Shown here: piece by piece, positions 6,134 to 12,177 of the stretch | Position numbering within the stretch: the first letter of the stretch is position 1 | Layout: each line of letters starts with the position of its first letter | NCBI GenBank assembly: GCA_036403035.1 | Contig: DASWRT010000127.1 | Location: 1-12,177, forward strand | Length of the DNA: 12,177 nt | Source: DASWRT01 sp036403035 | GTDB taxonomy: Bacteria; Pseudomonadota; Alphaproteobacteria; ATCC43930; CGMCC-115725 | Reading direction: 5' to 3' | The notes under the pieces: generated by a model | Databases searched by the model: none | Told to the model about the DNA's origin: nothing | The model's input: only the letters and a program-made list of their open reading frames with translations | Position numbers and translations under genes: made by a program

Positions 6134-7357
6134 ATGTTGCTACGCGCTCTGGCCGGCTGTGCCACCGCTGCTGCCGCCATCGTTGCCGGTGCGTGCCTCG
6201 CCGGCTCGGCGGCGGCGCAGATCTCCGACGACGTCGTCAAGATCGGCGTGCTGACCGACGAATCCGGGTTGTACGCCGATATCGGCGGCGCCGGCTCGTT
6301 CGTCGCCGCGAAGATGGCGGCCGAGGATTTCGGCGGCAAGGTCCGGGGGAAGCCGATTGAGATCGTCCACGCCGACCACCAGAACAAGCCGGATGTCGGT
6401 TCGAGCATCATGAACCGGTGGTTCGACAACGAGCAGGTGGATGCGGTCACGGACCTGCCGGTCTCCTCGATCGGCCTCGCCGCGCAGGAGATCGGGCGAC
6501 AGAAGAAACGCACCATGCTGATCGCGGGCGCGGCCACCTCCGACATCACCGGCAAGGCGTGCTCGCCTTACACGATCCACTGGGCCGACGACACCTACGC
6601 GCTGGCCAGCTCGACGGCGCGCGCTGTCGTCCAGAACGGTGGCGACACGTGGTTCTTCATCACCGTGGACTACGCCTTCGGGCAGGCGATGGAGCGTGAC
6701 GCGTCGACCTTCGTCACGGCGAGCGGCGGCAAGGTGCTCGGCTCGGTCCGCCACCCGCTCAACACCGCGGACTTCTCCTCCTATCTGCTCCAGGCGCAGG
6801 CGTCGAAGGCCAAGATCATCGGTCTCGCCAATGTCGGCGGCGACACCGAAAACGCGATCAAGCAGGCGAGCGAGTTCGGGATTCTCACCGGCGGCCAGAG
6901 CCTCGCCGGCTTCCTCGTCTTCCTCACCGAGGTGCACAGCCTTGGACTTCAGCGCGCGCAGAAGCTGTTCATCTCGGACGGGTTCTACTGGGACCAGAAC
7001 GATCAGGCGCGGACCTGGTCGAAGCGGTTTTTCCAGCAGGTGGGCCGCATGCCGACGAAGCAGCAGGCCGCGGTCTACGCCTCGATCACGCATTACCTAA
7101 AGGCGATCGACGCGACCGGCACCGACGAGGCCGGCGCGGTCAACGCACAGATGCGCAAGATGCCGGTCGACTATTTCGGCCATGCCGGCTCGATCCGGCC
7201 GGACGGCCGCGTTCTCTACGACCTGACGCTCTATCAGGTGAAGTCGCCGGACGAGAGCAAGTACGACTGGGACTATCTGAACCCGATCCGCACGACCCCG
7301 AAGGATCAGGCGTTCCGGCCTGAGAGCGAAGGCGGCTGCAACCTCAACCGGAGCTGA
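6134..7357 (+). CDS. Periplasmic substrate-binding protein of a branched-chain amino acid-type ABC importer (copy 1)
   Basis: A 407-residue periplasmic binding protein of the type I, LivJ/Peripla_BP_6 group. A signal peptide spans residues 1-28 with an AAA|Q cleavage site. The mature protein opens with VVKIGVLTDESGLYADIGG, the family's first strand and ligand loop. DTWFFITVDYAFGQAMERDA near residue 175 is the second-domain hinge segment, and the C-terminal DGRVLYDLTLYQVKSP completes the fold. The ATG at 6134 follows CGGAGGG. Cys21 does not sit in a convincing lipobox, so it is probably soluble. It follows gentisate dioxygenase by 116 bp and is followed by a close paralogue. Family members near aromatic catabolism genes bind benzoate-, hydroxybenzoate- or phthalate-type acids. 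That fits here but is inference. No permease or ATPase gene is in the window. Confidence 0.88.
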   Translation: MLLRALAGCATAAAAIVAGACLAGSAAAQISDDVVKIGVLTDESGLYADIGGAGSFVAAKMAAEDFGGKVRGKPIEIVHADHQNKPDVGSSIMNRWFDNEQVDAVTDLPVSSIGLAAQEIGRQKKRTMLIAGAATSDITGKACSPYTIHWADDTYALASSTARAVVQNGGDTWFFITVDYAFGQAMERDASTFVTASGGKVLGSVRHPLNTADFSSYLLQAQASKAKIIGLANVGGDTENAIKQASEFGILTGGQSLAGFLVFLTEVHSLGLQRAQKLFISDGFYWDQNDQARTWSKRFFQQVGRMPTKQQAAVYASITHYLKAIDATGTDEAGAVNAQMRKMPVDYFGHAGSIRPDGRVLYDLTLYQVKSPDESKYDWDYLNPIRTTPKDQAFRPESEGGCNLNRS

Positions 7358-7375
7358 CAAGAGACGCACTGCCCG

Positions 7376-7416
7376 CTTCTCCCTCTCCCGCGTGCGGGAG
7401 AGGGTCGGGGTGAGGG
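7376..7416 (+). repeat. REP-like palindromic element, copy A
   Basis: The core is a perfect 11-bp inverted repeat, CCCTCTCCCGC at 7381-7391 and GCGGGAGAGGG at 7394-7404. It is followed by TCGGGGTGAGGG. This arrangement matches a family of intergenic palindromes often seen in Rhizobiales genomes (recollection, not searched). It lies 18 bp after the stop of binding protein 1 and may act as a transcript-stabilising or terminating hairpin. Confidence 0.65.
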
Positions 7417-7466
7417 CAGGCGTCTGACGAGCGCCGAGGTAAGAAGAAAAAGAGAAAAAAGAAACT

Positions 7467-7506
7467 CCCCTCACCCTACCCCTCTCCGGCAAGCGGGAGA
7501 GGGAAG
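7467..7506 (-). repeat. REP-like palindromic element, copy B, inverted to copy A
   Basis: CCCTCACCCTACC leads into the hairpin CCCTCTCC (7480-7487) / GGAGAGGG (7496-7503), with one G-G mismatch in the inner stem. It is the reverse-complement arrangement of copy A, so the pair forms an inverted doublet separated by a purine-rich 50-bp spacer. It ends about 20 bp before the ATG of binding protein 2. Confidence 0.65.
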
Positions 7507-7526
7507 AACAAACGCAAGGGAAGGAA

Positions 7527-8762
7527 ATGCGGTCGAACAACAACAGGTCGTTACGGTGGATGGCGGCGCCGCTTGCCCTGGCGCTCGGTTTCGGCGTCGC
7601 CGACAGCGCCGCAGAGGCCCAGATCTCGGACAATACGGTCAAGATCGGCGTGCTGACCGACCTTTCGGGCGGCGCTTCCGACATGTCGGGCAACGGCTCG
7701 GTCGTCGCAGCGCAGATGGCCATCGACGATTTTGGCGGGACCGTCGCCGGTGCACCGGTCCGGCTGATCTCGGCCGACCACCAGCTCAAGCCGGACATCG
7801 GCGCCGAGATCGCGCGCCGCTGGTACGACGCAGAGCAGGTCGACATCATCCTCGACGTGCCGAGTTCGGCGGTGGCGCTCGCCGTGCAGGAGGTGGCACG
7901 CCAGCGCGGCAAGATGTTCATCACGCACGCGTCCGGCACGTCGGACTTCACCGGCAGGGCCTGCTCGCCGACCGGCATGCAGTGGGTGTTCGATACCTAC
8001 GCGCTGGCCACCGGCACGGCGCGGGCGGTCACCAAGCGCGGCGGCGGCACGTGGTTCTTCCTGACCGCCGACTACGCGTTCGGGCAGTCGCTGGAGAAGG
8101 ACGCGTCGAAGGTCGTCGAGGAGAACGGCGGCAAGGTCGTCGGAGAGGTCCGCCACCCGTTCATGGCGCCCGACCTCACCTCGTTCGTGCTGCAGGCGCA
8201 GGCGTCGCGCGCCAAGATCATCGGGCTCGCGAACGGCCCGCCGGACAACACCAACGCGATCAAGGCCGGCAGCGAGTTCGGCCTGTTCCAGGGCGGACAG
8301 CAGATGGCCGGGCTGCTCGTCTTCATCACCGACGTCCACGCGCTCGGCCTGAAGGCCGCGCAGGGCCTGCTGCTGACGACCGGCTTCTACTGGGACCGCG
8401 ACGACGAGACGCGCGCGTGGTCGAAGCGGTTCTTCGACCGCATCGGGCGCATGCCGACGATGGTGCAGGCCGGCGTCTACTCCTCGGTGATGCACTACCT
8501 CAAGGCGATCAAGGCGGCGGGGACCGACGATGCCTTGAAGGTCGCGGCGAAGATGCGCGAGCTGCCGGTCGAGGACTTCTTCGCGAGGAAGGGCAAGGTG
8601 CGCGAGGATGGCCGCATGGTCTACGACCTCTACCTCGTGCAGGTGAAGTCGCCGGAGGAATCGAAATACCCCTGGGACTACTACAAGATCCTGCAGACGA
8701 TCCCCGGCGACGAAGCGGTGCGTCCGTTGTCCGAGACGCCTTGCCCGCTGCTCAAGAAGTAA
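7527..8762 (+). CDS. Periplasmic substrate-binding protein of a branched-chain amino acid-type ABC importer (copy 2)
   Basis: A 411-residue paralogue of the preceding gene, aligning along its whole length with well over half the residues identical by eye. Shared blocks include VKIGVLTD, DYAFGQ, LQAQAS-AKIIGLAN, WSKRFF and YDL-L-QVKSP-ESKY. A signal peptide ends at AEA|Q (residue 31). The ATG at 7527 follows AAGGGAAGG. Differences concentrate around the expected ligand cleft: SGGASDMSGNGS replaces SGLYADIGGAGS after the first strand, and SSAVALAVQEV replaces SSIGLAAQEI. The copies may therefore bind related but different acids. It is the last gene of the rightward operon, ending before hairpins in the convergent region. 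The importer's membrane and ATPase subunits are not in the window. Confidence 0.88.
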   Translation: MRSNNNRSLRWMAAPLALALGFGVADSAAEAQISDNTVKIGVLTDLSGGASDMSGNGSVVAAQMAIDDFGGTVAGAPVRLISADHQLKPDIGAEIARRWYDAEQVDIILDVPSSAVALAVQEVARQRGKMFITHASGTSDFTGRACSPTGMQWVFDTYALATGTARAVTKRGGGTWFFLTADYAFGQSLEKDASKVVEENGGKVVGEVRHPFMAPDLTSFVLQAQASRAKIIGLANGPPDNTNAIKAGSEFGLFQGGQQMAGLLVFITDVHALGLKAAQGLLLTTGFYWDRDDETRAWSKRFFDRIGRMPTMVQAGVYSSVMHYLKAIKAAGTDDALKVAAKMRELPVEDFFARKGKVREDGRMVYDLYLVQVKSPEESKYPWDYYKILQTIPGDEAVRPLSETPCPLLKK

Positions 8763-8775
8763 AGTAAAAGTAGCG

Positions 8776-8787
8776 AGGGTCCACCGG
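8776..8787. repeat. 12-bp direct repeat, copy 1
   Basis: GAGGGTCCACCG occurs here and again at 8885-8896. The two copies bracket both hairpins of the convergent region with a 97-bp interval. Confidence 0.5.
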
Positions 8788-8795
8788 AAACGACG

Positions 8796-8826
8796 GCGCC
8801 CGGCCAGGGGGGATGGCCGGGCGCCT
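8796..8826. terminator. Strong hairpin, likely bidirectional terminator
   Basis: GGCGCCCGGCCA (8796-8807) and TGGCCGGGCGCC (8815-8826) form a perfect 12-bp stem with a seven-base, G-rich loop, 33 bp after the stop of binding protein 2. The following bases are TTGAG, so the T tract is weak. Its place between convergent genes makes termination the most economical role. Confidence 0.55.
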
Positions 8827-8847
8827 TGAGAAGCGCCGTTGGGGGAG

Positions 8848-8876
8848 CCCGATCGGCAGGGGAACCTGATCGGGCA
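8848..8876. terminator. Second hairpin with a possible GGAA tetraloop
   Basis: GCCCGATC (8848-8855) pairs with GATCGGGC (8869-8876). Inside, AGG/CCT can extend the stem across a three-base bulge and close a GGAA loop. No T tract is present. It may back up the preceding hairpin or terminate the leftward hydrolase transcript. Confidence 0.4.
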
Positions 8877-8884
8877 GTCGGCAG

Positions 8885-8896
8885 GAGGGTCCACCG
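8885..8896. repeat. 12-bp direct repeat, copy 2
   Basis: Second GAGGGTCCACCG, identical to 8776-8787, lying after the second hairpin and about 100 bp before the end of the alpha/beta hydrolase gene. Confidence 0.5.
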
Positions 8897-8997
8897 ACCG
8901 CTTCAGCAAAGGAAATGGGATCGCCGGACAGCGCCGAAAATTGCGCAAAACGCATGGCGAACCGTCGGGCGCCGCATGGCTGACGGAGGAACTTTCC

Positions 8998-10068
8998 TCA
9001 GCCGGCGCTGTGTTGCGCCTGGGCCATCGTGACCTGGGCGGCGACGATCTCGGCGCAACGGCCGGGCCGTTCGAACACCAGCATGTGACCGGTCTCCGGG
9101 ACGGTTTCCAGCCGCGACGCGGCCCCGATCCACTGCGCCATCGCGGGCATCGCGGCGGTGATCCAACTGCGGTCGGGCATCCCGGGATCGCCGCCGACCA
9201 GGACGACGCGGCGCCCGACGCGGCCAAGCCGGGACCAGGGCGACTGCTCCTGATGGTTGCGGAAGACCGCCGCTTCGACCGCAGGCGGACAGCACAGCAC
9301 ATAGGCGTTGCGACGCCCGCCGCCGTCGTCGTCTTCGCGCCGACCAGGGACGGCGGGCCGCAGCGTCGCCTCGGCGTGAGCCGCAAGCTGCGCGTCGGAG
9401 AAGCCGGCGAACGCGCCGCGGCCGCGCACCCGCGCGCAGAAGCTCTCGTGGTCGCGCCATGACGCCTGACGGATCACGGTGCGCACGATCAACTCCTCCT
9501 GCTGGAGGACCGCATCTTCATATCCCGCTTCGTCGGGCGTCGGGAACACCGCGGGCTCGAACAGCGTGACGCTCGGCCAGTCCGGAGCCGTCGGCGGTAC
9601 GCCGGGCGCATCGATGCCGGCCAGCAACGACACCGCCGCCACCGCGCCGAGCGAATGCCCGGCATAATGCGGTACGACGCCGCCGGTGCGCTCGGCGACA
9701 GCGGCGGTGATGCGGCGCAGATCGTCGGCGAAACGCGCCGTCGAAAACAGCGCGGCGGCCGACTCCCCTGCCGGCCAGACCGAGCCGCCATGGCCGCGCG
9801 CATCGAACGCGAAGACCCGCGCGAACGTCGCGAGCTGTTCGAAGAACTGCCGGTAGGACCCGGCGGCGAAACCGTTCGCATGGCCGAACAGCAGCGGCGG
9901 CTTGCCGCGTCCCGCGTCCTCCGGACCGGCGCCGCCACCGCTGCGGAATTCGTAGACGGGGACGACGACGCCGTCCGGCATCGCGACGGTGAAGCAGGCC
10001 GCCGCGGTTTCGGGCAACGAGCGGAACGATTGCGGGAGGGATCCCGGCATAAGGTCGTTGGCGGGCAT
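8998..10068 (-). CDS. Alpha/beta hydrolase
   Basis: A 356-residue serine hydrolase of the alpha/beta fold. The nucleophile elbow GHSLG places Ser139. The oxyanion segment is FGHANGF (61-67), and DARGHGGS (89-96) follows the next strand. A likely acid is D294 in VGGDPGMPD, and the catalytic His is H328 in ETGHML. The protein is longer than the usual 270-300 residues. The extra length is in the lid region (~175-285), which includes a Gly/Asp/Arg-rich insert at 241-253. The ATG at 10068 is chosen because upstream codons are Pro/Arg/Ser-rich and carry no fold elements; no strong ribosome binding site is seen, and an ATG at 10050 is possible. It lies 144 bp after phnW on the same strand. Substrate unknown: ester, lactone or C-C hydrolysis are all open. 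There is no specific sign that it serves the gentisate pathway. Confidence 0.8.
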   Translation of the reverse strand: MPANDLMPGSLPQSFRSLPETAAACFTVAMPDGVVVPVYEFRSGGGAGPEDAGRGKPPLLFGHANGFAAGSYRQFFEQLATFARVFAFDARGHGGSVWPAGESAAALFSTARFADDLRRITAAVAERTGGVVPHYAGHSLGAVAAVSLLAGIDAPGVPPTAPDWPSVTLFEPAVFPTPDEAGYEDAVLQQEELIVRTVIRQASWRDHESFCARVRGRGAFAGFSDAQLAAHAEATLRPAVPGRREDDDGGGRRNAYVLCCPPAVEAAVFRNHQEQSPWSRLGRVGRRVVLVGGDPGMPDRSWITAAMPAMAQWIGAASRLETVPETGHMLVFERPGRCAEIVAAQVTMAQAQHSAG

Positions 10069-10110
10069 GGCCGGGTTTAGATAAGGCCGGATCGGCCCAG
10101 AGGAACCCGG

Positions 10111-10127
10111 CGCGGTGCCGCACCGCG
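10111..10127. other. Hairpin in the phnW-hydrolase gap
   Basis: CGCGGT and ACCGCG form a 6-bp stem with a five-base loop in the 144-bp gap between phnW and the hydrolase gene. There is no T tract in either direction, so it is at most a weak terminator. The rest of the gap shows no recognisable promoter. Confidence 0.25.
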
Positions 10128-10212
10128 AGGATGCGACCGGAACCGAACCCGCTCGGGAGGAACGGCTGCCCCTATCGCCCGGCGGCGACAACAGCGGATT
10201 GGGGAGCCGGCG

Positions 10213-11343
10213 CTACTCGCCAGCCAGGGGGAGCACGGCGCGCGGATCGACGCGCATCTCGCGCAGCGTCTCTTCGATCGCGGCGAGCGCATTCGCGATC
10301 ACCGTCTCGTCGATCGCGCCGATGCAGCCTATGCGGAACGTGTCGCGCCGCATGACCTTGCCGGGGTAGATCACGAAGCCCCGCTCGGCGAGACGGTCGT
10401 AGAACGCCTCGAAATCGAGACCGGGCGGCCGGTCGAAGGTGACGATGATCGGCGCCTGATCGGCTTCCGCAACCACCGGCGCGAATCCGAGCCGCCGCAT
10501 TCCGGCGACGAGGGCGCGGCAATTGGCGACGTACCGTGCGCTGCGCGTCGCGACGCCGCCCTCGGCCTCGTGCTGGTCGAGCGCCGCATCGAGCGCCGCC
10601 AGCACGTGGGTCGGCGGCGTGAAGCGCCACTGCCCGGTCCGCTCGAACCCTTGCCACTGGTCGTGGAGATCGAGGCTGAGGCTCGACGCGTTGCCGCGTG
10701 AAGCGGCGAGCACCTCGGTCGCGGCGATCACGATGCCGATGCCGGGCACGCCCTCCAGGCACTTGTTGCTCGACGCCATCAGCACGTCGAAGGGAGCCGC
10801 CGTTGCGTCGATCGGTAGCGCGCCGAACGAACTCATCGCGTCGAGCAGGAGGCGCTTGCCGCGCCGCGCCACCTCGTCGGCGATCGGCGCGAGCGGGTTC
10901 AACACGCCCGAGGTCGTCTCGCAATGCACCAGCGCGACGTGCGTGACCTCCGGCTCGCGGTCGAGGCGCGCGGCGACCTCGGCCGGATCGACCGGCCGCT
11001 CCTCGGCCGACTCGAGGGCGCTCACCGTTCGGCCGAGCCGCTGCGCGATCTCGACCATGCGGCGCCCGTACGCGCCGTTGACGAGGACCAGCAGCGAGCC
11101 GCCGTCGCGGGGCAGAAACGTCTGGATCGTCGCCTCGACGGCGAAGGTGCCGCTGCCCTGGAGCAGCACGCAGGCGTGCGTCCGCTCGGCGCCGGCAAGG
11201 CGGCAGAGCCGGTCGCGCACGCGGCGGGTGAGCGCGATGAAATCGCCGTCGCGCGAGCCCCAGTCGCGACGCTGCATTGCCGCCCGCGTCGTCGCGCTCG
11301 TCGTCAGAGGGCCGGGGGTGAGGAGATAACGTTCTTCGCTCAT
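10213..11343 (-). CDS. phnW: 2-aminoethylphosphonate:pyruvate aminotransferase
   Basis: A 376-residue class V, PLP-dependent aminotransferase turning 2-aminoethylphosphonate and pyruvate into phosphonoacetaldehyde and alanine. Diagnostic blocks are YLLTPGPLTTS (6-16), RDWGSRDGDFI (26-36), LLQGSGTFAVEA (60-71), CETTSGVLNP (141-150) and LLLDAMSSFGA (165-175), with D168 for the PLP ring nitrogen. SSNKCLEGVPG (191-201) carries the PLP lysine K194, and GQWRFTPPTHVL and FRIGCIGAI follow. K194 and D168 have the same numbers as in the Salmonella enzyme, as I recall them. The ATG at 11343 is preferred because an AAGGA lies upstream and family members begin just before YLLTPGP. No phosphonatase, phosphonoacetaldehyde dehydrogenase, phosphonoacetate hydrolase or phosphonate transporter is in the window, so it is an isolated catabolic step here. 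It follows yraN by 55 bp on the same strand. Confidence 0.9.
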   Translation of the reverse strand: MSEERYLLTPGPLTTSATTRAAMQRRDWGSRDGDFIALTRRVRDRLCRLAGAERTHACVLLQGSGTFAVEATIQTFLPRDGGSLLVLVNGAYGRRMVEIAQRLGRTVSALESAEERPVDPAEVAARLDREPEVTHVALVHCETTSGVLNPLAPIADEVARRGKRLLLDAMSSFGALPIDATAAPFDVLMASSNKCLEGVPGIGIVIAATEVLAASRGNASSLSLDLHDQWQGFERTGQWRFTPPTHVLAALDAALDQHEAEGGVATRSARYVANCRALVAGMRRLGFAPVVAEADQAPIIVTFDRPPGLDFEAFYDRLAERGFVIYPGKVMRRDTFRIGCIGAIDETVIANALAAIEETLREMRVDPRAVLPLAGE

Positions 11344-11398
11344 GCGCGGCATCCTTGCGGATCGCCGTATCGGTTGCAACGACGGTAACGCTTGCCGC

Positions 11399-11806
11399 TC
11401 ACGTTCCGTCCGTCCGCCACGCGTCGGCGACGTGCCGGGGCAGGCGGGCGGGAACGACCAGCATCACGTCGAAGCGCAGCGTCAGCGTCGCGAGATCCGG
11501 GCGGCCCGAGAGGAAATGCTCGAAGGCGCGGGCGACGCGGCGGCGTTGCCGCGGCGTCACCGCGTCGAGCGCGTCTTCCATGCTGTCCCGCGCCTTGACC
11601 TCGATCGCCGCGACCGTGGAACCGCGCCGCGCAATGATGTCGATTTCGCCGGACGGGACGCGGTAGCCGCGCGCGAGGATGCGCCAGCCGCGCAACCGCA
11701 ACCACCACGTGCACAACGTCTCCGCGCCGCGCCCGCGCTGCCATGCCGTACGGCGTTCCGGGTTCGGCGCCACCGCGGCGGCGGGACGACGCGAGCGGCG
11801 GCTCAT
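11399..11806 (-). CDS. yraN: YraN family protein (UPF0102), putative endonuclease-fold
   Basis: A 135-residue member of the YraN/UPF0102 family, which has a restriction-endonuclease-like fold and no settled function. Recognisable parts are RGRGAE (24-29) and the core YRVPSGEIDIIARRG (48-62) with D56. IEVKAR (68-73) supplies the E-X-K of a PD-(D/E)XK-type site. ALDAVTPRQRRRVARAFEHFL (79-99) is the family's helical part. A basic 20-residue N-terminal tail is present. Its ATG overlaps the rsmI stop as ATGA, so the two are probably translationally coupled. The rsmI-yraN pairing is widespread in alphaproteobacteria, often followed by gshB, which is not here. Confidence 0.9.
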   Translation of the reverse strand: MSRRSRRPAAAVAPNPERRTAWQRGRGAETLCTWWLRLRGWRILARGYRVPSGEIDIIARRGSTVAAIEVKARDSMEDALDAVTPRQRRRVARAFEHFLSGRPDLATLTLRFDVMLVVPARLPRHVADAWRTDGT

Positions 11807-12177
11807 TCGCGGCCCTCGCCGACGATTTCCAGGGCGCGGGCATAGACCTGCCGCCGCGGCAGGCCGGTGGCGCCGGCGATGGCGTCGCTCGCGTCGCGCA
11901 GGCTCATCGTCGCGAGCGCCGCCTTCAGCCGCGCGTCGAGCGTGGCCGCCGCATCCTCAGCCTCGGCGCGCGGCTCCGGCGGGCCGACGACGATCACGAT
12001 CTCGCCCTTGGGCGGACCGGCCTCGCGATAGTGCCGGGCGAGGTCGGCGAGCCGGCCGCGCCGCACTTCCTCGTACAGCTTCGTCAGCTCGCGCGCGACG
12101 GCCGCCGGCCGATCGCCGAGCACATCAGCCATGTCGTCGAGGCTGTCGGCGAGCCGCCGCGCGGACTCGAAGAAGAC
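11803..12177 (-). CDS. rsmI: 16S rRNA (cytidine(1402)-2'-O)-methyltransferase, C-terminal part
   Basis: The last 124 residues of RsmI, open to the right edge. The visible part begins VFFESARRL, the conserved VF-ES-R segment of the catalytic domain. AAVARELTKLYEEVRRG and KGEIVIVVGPP follow, the hallmark strings of this family. A C-terminal helical segment (SLRDASDAIAGATGLPRRQVYARAL) ends the protein. The N-terminal half with the SAM-binding loop lies outside the window. The enzyme methylates the ribose of C1402 in 16S rRNA at the decoding centre. Its stop overlaps the yraN start by four bases (ATGA). It is a housekeeping gene and marks the conserved flank of the accessory region. Confidence 0.92.
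   Translation of the reverse strand, partial: VFFESARRLADSLDDMADVLGDRPAAVARELTKLYEEVRRGRLADLARHYREAGPPKGEIVIVVGPPEPRAEAEDAAATLDARLKAALATMSLRDASDAIAGATGLPRRQVYARALEIVGEGRE

Noticed and set aside
8951..8980. Direct repeat CGCATGGC at 8951-8958 and 8973-8980
   Set aside because: Only eight bases long, with common GC-rich composition and no associated structure; chance is a sufficient explanation.
7551..9386. 611-residue open frame antisense to binding protein 2 and into the hydrolase end
   Set aside because: It spans the convergent intergenic region and two unrelated genes, shows no domain pattern, and mirrors codon bias of the real genes.

Overview
The window is GC-rich, densely coded DNA of an alphaproteobacterial type (Rhizobiales-like). 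Three things suggest this: codon choice strongly favouring G/C at third positions, an rsmI-yraN pair at the right edge, and a palindromic CCCTCTCCC/GGGAGAGGG repeat of the kind common in that group. This assignment is inference; no rRNA or tRNA is present to fix it. No CRISPR array, insertion sequence, tRNA or rRNA was seen.

Layout. Positions 1-2606 hold a leftward operon: class II aldolase-fold protein, then a 4,5-dihydroxyphthalate decarboxylase-like protein, then an aromatic-acid MFS transporter cut by the left edge. Positions 2607-3097 are a 491-bp divergent region. Its centre is a 33-bp imperfect dyad in which a leftward and a rightward sigma70-like promoter overlap almost completely. 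Each side carries a GTG-started open frame behind a strong Shine-Dalgarno. The right one looks like the first ~40 codons of a maleylpyruvate/maleylacetoacetate isomerase whose remainder is gone. The left one weakly resembles the start of a gentisate-dioxygenase-type cupin. Positions 3098-8762 form a rightward operon: MarR regulator, 3-hydroxybenzoate 6-hydroxylase, gentisate 1,2-dioxygenase, and two tandem paralogous periplasmic binding proteins separated by an inverted pair of REP-like palindromes. Positions 8763-8997 are a convergent intergenic region with two strong hairpins flanked by a 12-bp direct repeat. Positions 8998-12177 run leftward: rsmI (partial), yraN, phnW and an alpha/beta hydrolase.

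How it works together. The hydroxylase and dioxygenase make the first two steps of the gentisate route (3-hydroxybenzoate to gentisate to maleylpyruvate). The divergent decarboxylase-like genes could feed it: decarboxylating a hydroxyphthalate such as 4-hydroxyphthalate would give 3-hydroxybenzoate directly. The MFS carrier and the two binding proteins would supply the aromatic acids, and the MarR protein would sense them at the central dyad. The later steps (maleylpyruvate isomerase or hydrolase, fumarylpyruvate hydrolase) and the ABC permease/ATPase genes are absent from the window. The isomerase is represented only by the 5' remnant. Gene families are read with good confidence; substrates, the operator role and the remnant identities are inference.
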